A stretch of DNA of 64,000 bases, taken from contig JAHDHX010000005.1 of NCBI GenBank assembly GCA_020631075.1, positions 96,612 through 160,611 of the forward strand. The letters are read 5' to 3'. The notes beneath the pieces are model-generated. The model worked only from the letters and a program-made list of their open reading frames with translations, made no database searches and was not told the origin of the DNA. Below, piece after piece: positions 25,944 to 35,031 of this stretch; positions within the stretch are counted from its first letter, which is position 1; each line of letters starts with the position of its first letter. The DNA is from Candidatus Altimarinota bacterium (GTDB lineage: Bacteria; Patescibacteriota; Gracilibacteria; UBA4473). A program made the translations under genes and the position numbers.

Positions 25944-26735
25944 ATGTTTGAGCCTTTACTGCAGCAGCTTGGCCTGTCCAAAAACGAAGCCATTATCTAC
26001 GAAGCCCTCCTGCAGCAGGGGCAGTCTAGCGTGGCCCAGATCTGCCGCGTCACCCAGATCCATCGCCGCAACGCTTACGACTCCCTAAAACGTTTAAGCG
26101 AACGAGGAGTCGTGTTTGAAGTCTTAGCAGGACGAGAACATCATTATCAGGCCGTTCATCCGCAGAAATTCCAAGAATTTCTGCAAGAGAAGCAAACTCG
26201 TCTGCAGCGAGCCCTCCCACATATGATTTCCCTGTACGACACCACGCCTCACCCCAACGAAGTCTACATCTACAAAGGCACAGAAGGCTGGAAAAACTAT
26301 CTCAGCGACATCCTGCGAGTAGGACAGCCTTTTTATTCGCTCGGCGCCAAGGGCTGCTGGCTTGACCAGCGTGTCTCACATTTTTATCCCCATTTTCAAT
26401 CAGAGTTTCAGCGTCTCGCTCTTCCCGCCTATCACCTCTTTGACACCGAAGTCAGCACCAAGTGCCCAGAAATTCTAACCCAGGTCGGGCCCAATTTTCG
26501 CCTTTTGCCACCACACGCCAGCACCAGTTGCTGCGTTGACGTCTTTGGTGACCACGTGGTGCTGCTGTCTTCGGCTGTCCCAGGCGGGTTTGAGCATGAC
26601 TTTTCTTTCAGCGTCGTCATCAACCCACAGATCGCCACGGCCATGCGCACATGGTTTCATTTGCTCTATGACTCACTCCCCCCTCACAGCTCCAACGGCA
26701 ACGCCGTCGGCACGATCACCCCTTCTCCCAGCTGA
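25944..26735 (+). CDS. TrmB-like transcriptional regulator
   Basis: 263 residues from ATG 25944. The N-terminal winged helix (LGLSKNEAIIYEALLQQG, then HRRNAYDSLKRLSERGVV) is of the TrmB/sugar-specific archaeal type, followed by a coiled linker (about 75-95) and a C-terminal effector-like domain with YIYKGTEGWKNYL. TrmB-like regulators respond to sugars in archaea; the ligand here is unknown. The 3' end overlaps the convergent aroB gene by 52 bases. The upstream inverted repeat at 25738 and CCACGTGG near 25917 are candidate operator sites. Confidence 0.85.
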   Translation: MFEPLLQQLGLSKNEAIIYEALLQQGQSSVAQICRVTQIHRRNAYDSLKRLSERGVVFEVLAGREHHYQAVHPQKFQEFLQEKQTRLQRALPHMISLYDTTPHPNEVYIYKGTEGWKNYLSDILRVGQPFYSLGAKGCWLDQRVSHFYPHFQSEFQRLALPAYHLFDTEVSTKCPEILTQVGPNFRLLPPHASTSCCVDVFGDHVVLLSSAVPGGFEHDFSFSVVINPQIATAMRTWFHLLYDSLPPHSSNGNAVGTITPSPS

Positions 26736-27718
26736 CGGTAAAGCACGAGGTTCAGATGATCCCCATCCTTTTTCTTGTCGCGCATCATGGTTTCGGCCAG
26801 CTCCGCTGGGGCATAGGGGCAGACAGTCGGCAGCCCAAACCGCTCTAGCAGCTCCGTCAACCACTCGGCCGACGCCGCCGTGCACATCCCCGTCCGCACC
26901 CCATACTGCGCCGCCATCACCATCCCCATGGCGACGGCCTGCCCGTGCGGCACGGCAAATTCACTCAGCCACTCCACCGCGTGCCCAAAGGTATGCCCAA
27001 AGTTCAGCAGCATCCGCTGGTTTGACTCACGCGTGTCCACCTCCACGATTGCTTTTTTAATGTGAATAGACTCTCCCAGCAACCCCGCCAACGCCCGCAA
27101 GTCAGGCGTCGGGCTGGCTATCTCCGCTAAACGTTCCAGGTGCCCCCGCGACGCCACCACCCCGTGCTTGACCATCTCCGCAATCCCGTTTTGCACCTCG
27201 GTCACGGGCAACGACTGCAGAAATTCCGCACACGTCAGCACCACCTCAGGCTGGTGAAACGTCCCCACGAGGTTTTTCCCTTGGAAATCAATCCCCGTTT
27301 TCCCCCCCACAGACGCATCCACCATCGACAGCACCGTGGTCGGCACCTGCACAAACCCCACCCCACGGAGGAAGATCGACGCCGCAAACCCCGTCATATC
27401 CCCGATCACCCCGCCCCCCACCGCGACAAACACACTCCGACGGTCGAGCCCGTCGTCCATCGCCCGCAGGATGATCCGCTGCACCGAGTCAAAATTCTTA
27501 TATTGCTCCCCAGGCGGCATCACCAGCACAGACTCAGGCGCGATCCCCGCAAAAAACCCCGAAGACTGATACACATTTTCGTCCGTCACTATCAGGTGCC
27601 GTCGGTCAGCGATCTGCGTCAGCAGCTGGGCTTTGACAGCCGCAAAGTCAGGCAAGAGGTGAATGTTATACGAAACCGTTTTTTCCGCGAGTGACACATT
27701 GATCGAAGAGCCAGACAT
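26684..27718 (-). CDS. aroB: 3-dehydroquinate synthase
   Basis: 344 residues. Second step of the shikimate pathway: DAHP to 3-dehydroquinate with NAD and zinc. Visible: VGGGVIGDMTGFAA (NAD site), PTTVLSMVDASVGGKTGID, KHGVV and NFGHTFGHAVE, which hold the zinc and substrate ligands. All appear intact. No other shikimate gene lies in the window, so either the pathway is scattered or the enzyme serves another cyclase role. The last 52 bases overlap the convergent regulator gene. Confidence 0.96.
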   Translation of the reverse strand: MSGSSINVSLAEKTVSYNIHLLPDFAAVKAQLLTQIADRRHLIVTDENVYQSSGFFAGIAPESVLVMPPGEQYKNFDSVQRIILRAMDDGLDRRSVFVAVGGGVIGDMTGFAASIFLRGVGFVQVPTTVLSMVDASVGGKTGIDFQGKNLVGTFHQPEVVLTCAEFLQSLPVTEVQNGIAEMVKHGVVASRGHLERLAEIASPTPDLRALAGLLGESIHIKKAIVEVDTRESNQRMLLNFGHTFGHAVEWLSEFAVPHGQAVAMGMVMAAQYGVRTGMCTAASAEWLTELLERFGLPTVCPYAPAELAETMMRDKKKDGDHLNLVLYRQLGEGVIVPTALPLEL

Positions 27719-27750
27719 GGGCAGGAAAAGGCAAAAAGGTAGGCAGAATC

Positions 27751-27756
27751 TATAAT
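27751..27756 (+). promoter_or_regulatory. -10 box upstream of the DnaQ-fusion gene
   Basis: Perfect TATAAT in the divergent spacer between aroB (start 27718) and the exonuclease gene (start 27854). The leader would be about 90 bases. No clear -35 hexamer. Confidence 0.4.
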
Positions 27757-27853
27757 TACTTTGCGTTACCTTAGGGCTCTGCCCGTGAGAATGCTACCCC
27801 AGTTTCACCGTTCTGACTCGCCCTGCGACGACCCACCCGCTACTATCAGCCCA

Positions 27854-30079
27854 ATGAAACTCTGCTTCCTCGACCTCGAAACCACTGGCTTTGACCCACA
27901 CAAAGACTCCATTATCGAGATTTCTTTCATCATCCGCGAGGGTGAGGCCGTCACCACCACCTTCGATCGGGTCGTTACCCCTGACAAATCCCTCCTCAGC
28001 CCAGAAGTCACCAGCATCACAGGCATCACCCAGTCGGAGCTCGACACCCACGGCGTGCCGTTCACTCAGCTGCAGGCCGAGGTCAACACCCTCCTGACAG
28101 ACTGCGTCATCGTCGGGCATAATATCAACTTCGACCTGCAGTTCCTCCGCGCCAACGGCGTCCCCCTCACAGACGCTCATTACCTAGACACCCACCAGCT
28201 CGCCCGCATCCTCTTGCTGGAGGAACCCAGCTACTCACTCGAGGCGCTCAGCCAGCGGTACGGCTTCACCCACACCGCCGCCCACCGTGCTTTGAGCGAC
28301 GTCCACGCCTCCGCCCAGCTCTATGACCATTTGCTGGCCATTTTGCCGACCCTCCCAGCCGAGTTTTTCCGCCAGCTGCAGCAGCTCAGCACCCCGCATC
28401 ACTGGTTCGCGTGGTCATTGTTTGTCGGGCAGAGCGGCCAGTCCGACATCCCGCCCTACCAGTCGCCCACGCTCTCCCTCCCGACAGACCTCCCCCCCGC
28501 CCCACCCGCTCTTTTGCGCGCCCTCACCACGACAGCAGGCACCCCCGCCCCCGCTATTCTTACCCCCCAGACGCAGCAGGCCGTCACCGTGCCCCAGTGG
28601 CTCGCCCTCGCCCAAGCCCTCGCCGCTCAGGGGCAACCAGTGGCTATTGTCTCCCCCCACCTTGACTTCTGGGCAGGGGTGCCCCTCATCCCCACCCCGG
28701 AGGTCCTCCTCGACCCCCAGCGACTCTTGGCCTGGCCCGCCCAGCACACCAGCTTGTCTGACGACCAGCTCTGCTTCTACCTCCAGTGCCTGCACCGTCA
28801 CCTGCGGGGCTACCGCGGCCAGCACTACTTTGGGCTCTATATGCACCAGCGACAGTGGTGGAGCGAGATTTGCCAAACCGACATCGACACCCCCGAGTTT
28901 CAGGCTTTGCTCACCACCAAAGCCTCCCTTGACATCGTCGCCCTCAGTTCGCGGGCTTTCTGGCGGCTGCGGGGCACCAGCGTGCTGGCGGGGCGCACAT
29001 TGCTCATCGACGAAGGCGAACTCTTCGCCCAGCACCTCCTCCACCAGCCCGAGCATCGGTTTGACCTCAGTCCCCTCATGGACGACCCCACCACCAGCAC
29101 CGCCGCCCAGTTTTGGGTGTCAGGCTTCGTGCGTGACGTCATCGAAACGCAGCTCGGCCACGCGGTCGGGCATTTCCCCGCCAAAGTCGCCCTACCCGCT
29201 GGGCGGGCCTACACCGCTGAAGCCAAAGCCCTCAAAGCAATCGACCCCACGGCGGTCGTCTGGGCCAGGCAACTGGCAGAACCCGACCCAGGCACGCACC
29301 GCTGGGCGGAGTTCCACCCACGTTTCGGCCGCTTGACCCTCCACCGCTGGGCCCAGTCTGACTGGCTCGCCCTCCAGCATGAGCTCACCCAGTGGCCCCG
29401 CCTCATCGGCTACCGCCACGCCGTTGACCGCTCATTCAGTTTCTGGCGCGTGCTCGTGGGTGCCGCTGACTATCAGGTCATCGTCCCTGAGGGCTACCAG
29501 CAACCGTTCCCCTTCACCCTCACCCCCAACCCCGAGTCCACCAAATCCCCCACCTTTAATGCCTACGTCGCCCAGCAAGTGCGCGAACACCACGCCCAGC
29601 TCCCCCCGACAGAGAGCCTCCTTGTCTATGCCAGCAGCCTCGAAACCATCCGTAAAGTCGTGCTGGACCTAGAGTCCACCCCCAGCACCCACCCCAGCGC
29701 GACCATCATCGCCGAGGGCCTCAAAGGCGGCAAAGGCAAGCTGCTTCTCAAGCTCCAAGAAACCGAGCGCCCACTCCTGTTTGTGCGGTCGCTCTGCCGC
29801 CCTGCCTTGGCGCAGACACCCTGCACCACCGCCATCGTGCCCAAGTTCCCCTTCGCCGCCCCCCACCCGCTCTACGACGCACTGGGCGACGACCTTAAGT
29901 TTCAGGGTGGGTCGTGGTTCACTCTCTGGGCGCTGCCGCAGGTGGCGGCCAGCCTCGGGCGGATGCTCGGCCAGTTTCCCAACCTACAGACCGTCCACCT
30001 GCTCGACGGCCGCGCCAATGCCCGCTGGGGCCGCGACCTGCTGCGGCTCTACGCCCACCTTGTCCCTGTCACTCCTTAA
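27854..30079 (+). CDS. DnaQ-type 3'-5' exonuclease fused to a degenerate DinG-like helicase
   Basis: 741 residues from ATG 27854. About 1-165 is a complete DEDDh exonuclease: DLETTG at 7-12, HNINFDLQFL, and HRALSDVHASAQL with the final His/Asp pair. About 210-741 resembles the helicase half of DinG/YoaA fusions but is eroded: no Walker A lysine motif can be found, DEAH is replaced by DEGE (LLIDEGELF), and the Fe-S cysteine set is absent; KFPFAAPHPL and the late GRMLGQFPNLQTVHLLDGR still match DinG motifs. The exonuclease should be active, the helicase not. Followed 15 bases later by the peroxiredoxin gene. Confidence 0.8.
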   Translation: MKLCFLDLETTGFDPHKDSIIEISFIIREGEAVTTTFDRVVTPDKSLLSPEVTSITGITQSELDTHGVPFTQLQAEVNTLLTDCVIVGHNINFDLQFLRANGVPLTDAHYLDTHQLARILLLEEPSYSLEALSQRYGFTHTAAHRALSDVHASAQLYDHLLAILPTLPAEFFRQLQQLSTPHHWFAWSLFVGQSGQSDIPPYQSPTLSLPTDLPPAPPALLRALTTTAGTPAPAILTPQTQQAVTVPQWLALAQALAAQGQPVAIVSPHLDFWAGVPLIPTPEVLLDPQRLLAWPAQHTSLSDDQLCFYLQCLHRHLRGYRGQHYFGLYMHQRQWWSEICQTDIDTPEFQALLTTKASLDIVALSSRAFWRLRGTSVLAGRTLLIDEGELFAQHLLHQPEHRFDLSPLMDDPTTSTAAQFWVSGFVRDVIETQLGHAVGHFPAKVALPAGRAYTAEAKALKAIDPTAVVWARQLAEPDPGTHRWAEFHPRFGRLTLHRWAQSDWLALQHELTQWPRLIGYRHAVDRSFSFWRVLVGAADYQVIVPEGYQQPFPFTLTPNPESTKSPTFNAYVAQQVREHHAQLPPTESLLVYASSLETIRKVVLDLESTPSTHPSATIIAEGLKGGKGKLLLKLQETERPLLFVRSLCRPALAQTPCTTAIVPKFPFAAPHPLYDALGDDLKFQGGSWFTLWALPQVAASLGRMLGQFPNLQTVHLLDGRANARWGRDLLRLYAHLVPVTP

Positions 30080-30094
30080 TTCCCCCCCTTTCTC

Positions 30095-30553
30095 ATGACC
30101 ATTTCCCCCCTCCCCGACTTCACCCTCGACTGCAGCGACGGCACCACCGTCACCCCCACCACATTCGCGGGGCAGCCCGTCGTGCTCTACCTTTACCCCA
30201 AAGACCTCACCCCGGGCTGCACGCTTGAGACCAAAGCCTTCGCTGACGCCTTGGCTGACTTCACCGCCGCTGGGTTTGCCGTCTACGGCCTATCAAAAGA
30301 CTCCGTCGCCCGCCACCAGAAATTTTGCGCCGCCACTGGGGCGACTTTTCCGCTTATTTCTGACCCAGACGGTGTGCTCATCGCCGCACTTGGTGCCTGG
30401 GTTGAGAAGTCTATGTTCGGCAAAAAGTACATGGGCATCGACCGCAGCACGTTTGTGTTTTCAGGCGGTGAGGTCACACAGTCATGGCGCAAGGTCAAAG
30501 TCAAAGGCCACGTTGCCGCCGTGCTGGAGTATTGCCAGTCCCTGACCGCGTAG
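30095..30553 (+). CDS. bcp: Peroxiredoxin, BCP/PrxQ type
   Basis: 152 residues. Thiol peroxidase reducing H2O2 and organic peroxides. The peroxidatic Cys42 lies in DLTPGCTLE, preceded by the YLYPKD strand. Many PrxQ enzymes carry a resolving Cys five residues later; here that position is Lys47, so this is a one-Cys or otherwise resolved type. Cys84 (KFCAATGA) and Cys148 near the C-terminus are possible alternatives. The electron donor may be the thioredoxin system (trxB at 1668). It follows the exonuclease gene closely and is convergent with the SF2 helicase gene. Confidence 0.93.
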   Translation: MTISPLPDFTLDCSDGTTVTPTTFAGQPVVLYLYPKDLTPGCTLETKAFADALADFTAAGFAVYGLSKDSVARHQKFCAATGATFPLISDPDGVLIAALGAWVEKSMFGKKYMGIDRSTFVFSGGEVTQSWRKVKVKGHVAAVLEYCQSLTA

Positions 30554-30611
30554 AAGCACACACATCAGTGCGACTCGCTCACTTCCTCGGGAATGTTTAC
30601 ACATAAGTGCA

Positions 30612-33260
30612 TCACGCCCACACACTCCGTCGTTGCGTTTTGCCCAGCAACCCACCTGACAGCGCTTGCACCCGCGCCCGCAGCAAATGCCCGCGCCCAG
30701 CGGCCGTTCTGGTGTACACCAGTTTCCCTCGCCCCACGTGCCGCCGCCACTGCGCGGCATACACCTGCGCGTTGTGCTTTTTCCGTCCCAGCACAGTCGG
30801 CACCGCGTGGAAGTCACTCCGTCGCCATCCGCGCCAACCACTCTCCCGACTGATGAGATACCGCGGATTTTCTATCGGTTGCACCACCTCGGCTACCGCT
30901 GTCAGAAACTTCGCCGTTTCGTAGGTCGTCGCCCCCATCAGCTGGCACGACACCACGCCTTCTTCCCCCTTTTGCACCACTATGTGCAGCTGCTCAGCTG
31001 GGGTGTTTATTTCCCCCACTTCCACCAGTGCCCCCAGCACCGCCTGACATATCTGCCGCATATGCCCCCGCACTGGCCCGTTACGCACCGTCAGCCACAG
31101 CGCTTTCCCCAGCCCTGGCAGCGACACCACCACCCCCAGCCCGAGCCCAACCCCCAGCCAAAGCCACAGTTCAGACAGTGTTTCTACGCTCTGCCACCGC
31201 ACCCCTCGCAGCACCTGCATCAGCGTCGCCCCCCCCAGCAAGCCGCTCCGCCACACCAGCGCCCACAGTGTGTCACGCCACACAAACCACCGCGGCAGCG
31301 CCCGCTGGGGCGTCTGCAATTGGGGCACTATTTTTCGCACCTTGCCCGCGGCCAGTGCCGTTTGCCAGGCTTTCGCTGTGGCGGGGCGGTCAGCGGCTGC
31401 CTGCCAGCTGACAGCGTTTATCGCCGCTATGGTTGCCCGTGTGTAAGGCGGTGACACGGGCCACACCCGCCCCCACCCACTCTCTATCATCCCCGTCCGT
31501 CGGTTCAGCCCCACAAAGGCCCGCCACCGCCTTTCCAGCCGTTCAATATCATACTCTGGCATGGCACTCCCCGTCACGACCGCCCCCAGGTGCCAGATAA
31601 ACGCCACTTTGTCTGGCGCATTTTCATCCACACGGATCGCCCGCCCCCGCATTTGGTTCGACAGCATAAACGACCCCACTTCGGTCGCCAGCACCAGACT
31701 ATTGACGGTCGGGGCGTCCCATCCTTCCCCCAGCAACGCTTGCGTCCCCACCAGTGTGGTTACTTCCCCTCGCTCAAACAGCTCCGTCACCACCCGCACC
31801 GTCTGCGCTTGGGCTTTTCCCTTCAGCTTCACCGTCAGGTACCACTCATCCCACTCACATGGGGCTATGTGCAGCTGTTCATCCCGCACACCGCGGTTTC
31901 GTGCCACCTGTCGCAGGGTCGTTTTCGCTGCACATGGCACCAGCACCATCGCCCCACACAGCACCCCCAGCCGCGCGTGCAGGGCCTTTTCACGGCGCAA
32001 CACCTCAAATATCGGCACCACCCCCATCCGCTGCGGGGCATATGCCTCCGCGGCACTGTGCTCATCCGCCCGCACATAGTCAGTCAAGATCACCTGCCGC
32101 AGCTTCTCTCCCAGTTGTTTTTGCTCATAGTGGGCTATCTGCACCACTAGCCCCAGTTTGCTTACACTGTGCTGGGTCACGCGTGTCACGGCGGGGTGCT
32201 GCCGCAGGTGCACTTGCCGACGGTGCAGCACCCCCGCACGGCTCAGCCGTTGCCGCAGCCGTTTACAGAGCGCTGGTACTTGCTTCGCTAAGTACGCATC
32301 ACCATACAGCACCTGTGTCAGCATTTTTTCTGCCCAAGAGTGATTAAATGCAGGCAACGGCGCCCGACCCCCACCCACTAGGCTCAGGAAGCTCTGCGGC
32401 ACCGCCACCCCCACCCACTGCAGATACACCGCCAGGCTCACATACCCCTCTGGCGCGGCCAGCACCGTGGCCGTGTGGGCCATGGGGTCGGTCAGGCACG
32501 GGTGCGCCGCCAGCGCTTCGGCCAGCATTGTGTCTTGCTTCAGTTCCACCATCACCTGCGCTATTGCCACGCGCGCTTCATCCACCTGCTGGGCTTCTTC
32601 GGGCGTCACTACGCCGAGGCACAGCAGGTCATCATGCGGGCACAGGTCACCCGTCGCCACCAGTTCAGGCACAGTGATCTCCGCGTCTATCTCCCCACAC
32701 AGCGCTTGATATTTCTGCCATTCCCCAGCCGCCACGTCATAGGGGGGCGTGGCGGTCAGGGCCACCACTTGCGGCTCATCGAGGGCCCGCTTCAGGTTCG
32801 TCAGGCTCCGCCACCACTCTGACCGCAGGTGGTGCGCCTCATCGACCACCAGCGTGTGTGTCCCCAGTACTTGCAGTTGTTGTATGAGCTTCGGCAGTGG
32901 TTCTCCCTCTCCCCCCGTCCAACCTCGCAGCTGCTGGTGCACTCCCTGGTACGTCGCCACCGTCATATACCGCGGTTGCGTAATGTCCGTCGAGATCCAC
33001 CCCTGCCCCGTTTCCCCGCACAAAAAGTGCTCCTGCCAGCGGGTCACCCACTGCTGCTTGATCGCCACCGTCGGCGCCAATACTAAAGTCGGCCGCCCTA
33101 TCCGCCGCATCACTTCCAACCCAAGGATCGTCTTCCCTGACCCAGGCGCCGAGACAATGTTCAAATGCCGATCATCTAAATGCTCCTCCAGCTCAGACAG
33201 CACCGCCGCTTGATACTCCCGCCACGGAAAGCAAAACCGAGCCGTAGCAGGAATCATCAC
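30612..33260 (-). CDS. SF2 DEAD/DEAH-box helicase with C-terminal membrane segments
   Basis: 882 residues. RecA-like domain 1: motif I APGSGKT at 38-44, DEAH at 140-143, motif III TATPP at 169-173. Domain 2: GEGWDAP and motif VI QMRGRAIRVDE (about 570-580). Beyond the helicase core come two hydrophobic segments near residues 690-715 and 720-745 (one reads LWLWLGVGLGLGVVVSL), then a basic C-terminal domain ending in Arg/Lys/Gly-rich sequence. Helicase core resembles type III restriction/UvrB-like SF2 enzymes. A membrane-tethered helicase is unusual; DNA uptake or defence roles are guesses. Monocistronic, 35 bases from the dus stop. Confidence 0.85.
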   Translation of the reverse strand: MMIPATARFCFPWREYQAAVLSELEEHLDDRHLNIVSAPGSGKTILGLEVMRRIGRPTLVLAPTVAIKQQWVTRWQEHFLCGETGQGWISTDITQPRYMTVATYQGVHQQLRGWTGGEGEPLPKLIQQLQVLGTHTLVVDEAHHLRSEWWRSLTNLKRALDEPQVVALTATPPYDVAAGEWQKYQALCGEIDAEITVPELVATGDLCPHDDLLCLGVVTPEEAQQVDEARVAIAQVMVELKQDTMLAEALAAHPCLTDPMAHTATVLAAPEGYVSLAVYLQWVGVAVPQSFLSLVGGGRAPLPAFNHSWAEKMLTQVLYGDAYLAKQVPALCKRLRQRLSRAGVLHRRQVHLRQHPAVTRVTQHSVSKLGLVVQIAHYEQKQLGEKLRQVILTDYVRADEHSAAEAYAPQRMGVVPIFEVLRREKALHARLGVLCGAMVLVPCAAKTTLRQVARNRGVRDEQLHIAPCEWDEWYLTVKLKGKAQAQTVRVVTELFERGEVTTLVGTQALLGEGWDAPTVNSLVLATEVGSFMLSNQMRGRAIRVDENAPDKVAFIWHLGAVVTGSAMPEYDIERLERRWRAFVGLNRRTGMIESGWGRVWPVSPPYTRATIAAINAVSWQAAADRPATAKAWQTALAAGKVRKIVPQLQTPQRALPRWFVWRDTLWALVWRSGLLGGATLMQVLRGVRWQSVETLSELWLWLGVGLGLGVVVSLPGLGKALWLTVRNGPVRGHMRQICQAVLGALVEVGEINTPAEQLHIVVQKGEEGVVSCQLMGATTYETAKFLTAVAEVVQPIENPRYLISRESGWRGWRRSDFHAVPTVLGRKKHNAQVYAAQWRRHVGRGKLVYTRTAAGRGHLLRARVQALSGGLLGKTQRRSVWA

Positions 33261-33295
33261 CCCGCACTATACCTCATCTCACCACCCCCTCCCAC

Positions 33296-34276
33296 CTACT
33301 TCTGGCCTATCTGCCCCTCCAGCTCCGCAAATATCACCTCCATTTCCGCCCGACTCTCCACGCGGATCAACCGATCACGATACTGACTCGCCGACCGCAC
33401 CCCACGGATGAAATGCGCAAAGTGCTTCCGTAGTTCGATCATGGCCCATTTTTCATTCTTGAAGTCAGTGGCCAGCGTCGCGTGCCGCCGAAAGAAGTCC
33501 AGCTGCGCTGCCAGCGGTGGCTTTTTTGGTATCTCTCGCCCCTCAAAAGCCGCCCGACACTGGGCAAATATCCACGGGTTGCGCATCGCCGCCCGCCCGA
33601 TCATCACCCCGTCGAGGTTTTGGAGTTTTTTCACCGCTATCGCCGCTGACGTCACGTCCCCATTCCCGATCACAGGTATGTTCAGCTCCTCCTTCACCTG
33701 ATAGATCTTCGTCCAGTCCGCCTGCCCCGTGTACTTCTGTTTGGTCGTCCGCCCATGGATGGCAATACTCGCTATTCCCGCCGCCTCAAAGTCCTTACAC
33801 GACTGGATAAAATTACTATCATCATAAAATCCCAACCGCATTTTTACCGACACGGGCAGCGGGGTCGATTTCACCAGCGCCTCGATCATCTTGGCCGACC
33901 GACAGCTGTCTTTCAGCAGCGCCGACCCATGGCCTGACCCAACGACTTTCGGCGACGGGCACCCAAAGTTCAAGTCAATCCCATCCACCCCCATATCCGC
34001 CACTATTTGCGCCGCCTCTATGAAGGCCGCCTCGTCCGACCCAAACAACTGAATGCAATAATAGTGCTTCTCTTCGGGGGCATAGGCCGCCAAACGAAAA
34101 GTCTTCTCACTTCCGCGTCGCAGCGCCTCCGCAGACAGCAGCTCCGACACCAGCACCGTCGTCGGTTCTATTTCTTTGATCAGCCGCCGAAAGGGACTCT
34201 CTGTGTATCCCGACATCGGCGCCAGCACGAGGATGGGCTGGTCAATTTGTTTCCAGAAATTTGTGTCCGCACTCAT
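33296..34276 (-). CDS. dus: tRNA-dihydrouridine synthase
   Basis: 326 residues from ATG 34276. FMN enzyme reducing uridine to dihydrouridine in tRNA D-loops. Visible: LAPMSGYTESPFRR near the N-terminus, DLNFGCPSP with the catalytic Cys, SVKMRLG, HGRTTKQKYTG and NGDV (FMN phosphate site), then MIGRAAMRNPWIF. Its ATG overlaps the comF stop as ATGA, so it is translated after comF. Subfamily (A, B or C) cannot be fixed by eye; the pattern is DusB-like. Confidence 0.95.
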   Translation of the reverse strand: MSADTNFWKQIDQPILVLAPMSGYTESPFRRLIKEIEPTTVLVSELLSAEALRRGSEKTFRLAAYAPEEKHYYCIQLFGSDEAAFIEAAQIVADMGVDGIDLNFGCPSPKVVGSGHGSALLKDSCRSAKMIEALVKSTPLPVSVKMRLGFYDDSNFIQSCKDFEAAGIASIAIHGRTTKQKYTGQADWTKIYQVKEELNIPVIGNGDVTSAAIAVKKLQNLDGVMIGRAAMRNPWIFAQCRAAFEGREIPKKPPLAAQLDFFRRHATLATDFKNEKWAMIELRKHFAHFIRGVRSASQYRDRLIRVESRAEMEVIFAELEGQIGQK

Positions 34277-34971
34277 GAAATAATGGGAGAAGATTGCAAC
34301 GATTTTGTAGGCAACCCTTCCCCCCGCGGCAAGTCTTCCCACTGCCTCCGCCCAGACGGCAGGCTCCGCGCCCACACTACCGCGTCCACACGCTGCACGC
34401 CCGCTTCTTTCAGCACTCGCGCCGCTTCGCTCAGCGTGCTGCCCGTGGTGGCCACATCATCCACCAGCACCACGTGCGCAGGCAGCGGCACGTCGACCAC
34501 CACCGCAAAGGCCCCCCGTAGGTTTTCACGGCGCTCCTCCCCCCGCAGGCGGGCCTGTTGCTGGGTGTGCCGCGTCCGCCGCAGGATGGGCTTCACGCGC
34601 ATGGGGTCTATCCCCTTCGCCAGCTCCGCTGACTGGTTGTACCCCCGCCACCACCGCCGTCGCCAATGCAACGGAATCGGCACCAGCACCGCCTCTTTTC
34701 CTTCCTCACCCAGCGCCTGTCTCATCGTGCGCCCGAGCATTTCACCCAGCTCCCACTGCCGATAAAACTTCAACTGCCCCACCAGCGTCGCCACCGTCGG
34801 GTCTTGGTACGTCGTCACCGCCCACACTTGGTCGAGGGACTCCCCCGCCTCCAGCGGCGTGTCGGGCGGGAATGATACCAGCGCATTATGCGCCACGCAC
34901 AGCACCGCCCCCTCGGCCCCACACACCGCGCACCGCTGGGGGAAGAGCGCTTGTAAAAACCATCCCCACAT
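34273..34971 (-). CDS. comF: ComF family phosphoribosyltransferase-like protein
   Basis: 232 residues from ATG 34971, chosen because FLQALFPQRCAVCG then sits at the family's normal N-terminus; an upstream ATG at 35007 would add 12 residues. N-terminal CxxC zinc-finger pair, middle PIPLHWRRRWWRGYNQS (ComF signature), and the PRPP loop VVLVDDVATTGST near the C-terminus. ComF proteins are needed for DNA uptake in competent bacteria. The pilin-like protein just upstream and dus downstream share the strand; an uptake role is plausible but other com genes are not in this window. Confidence 0.92.
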   Translation of the reverse strand: MWGWFLQALFPQRCAVCGAEGAVLCVAHNALVSFPPDTPLEAGESLDQVWAVTTYQDPTVATLVGQLKFYRQWELGEMLGRTMRQALGEEGKEAVLVPIPLHWRRRWWRGYNQSAELAKGIDPMRVKPILRRTRHTQQQARLRGEERRENLRGAFAVVVDVPLPAHVVLVDDVATTGSTLSEAARVLKEAGVQRVDAVVWARSLPSGRRQWEDLPRGEGLPTKSLQSSPIIS

Positions 34972-35031
34972 AATTTTGATCTGGGCGAGGCAGAAAGACA
35001 TAGACACACGGCAATGATCAAACGCCCATCA

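Noticed and set aside
27854..30079. A functional DinG helicase
   Set aside because: No Walker A motif could be found and DEAH is replaced by DEGE, so only the exonuclease is claimed as active.
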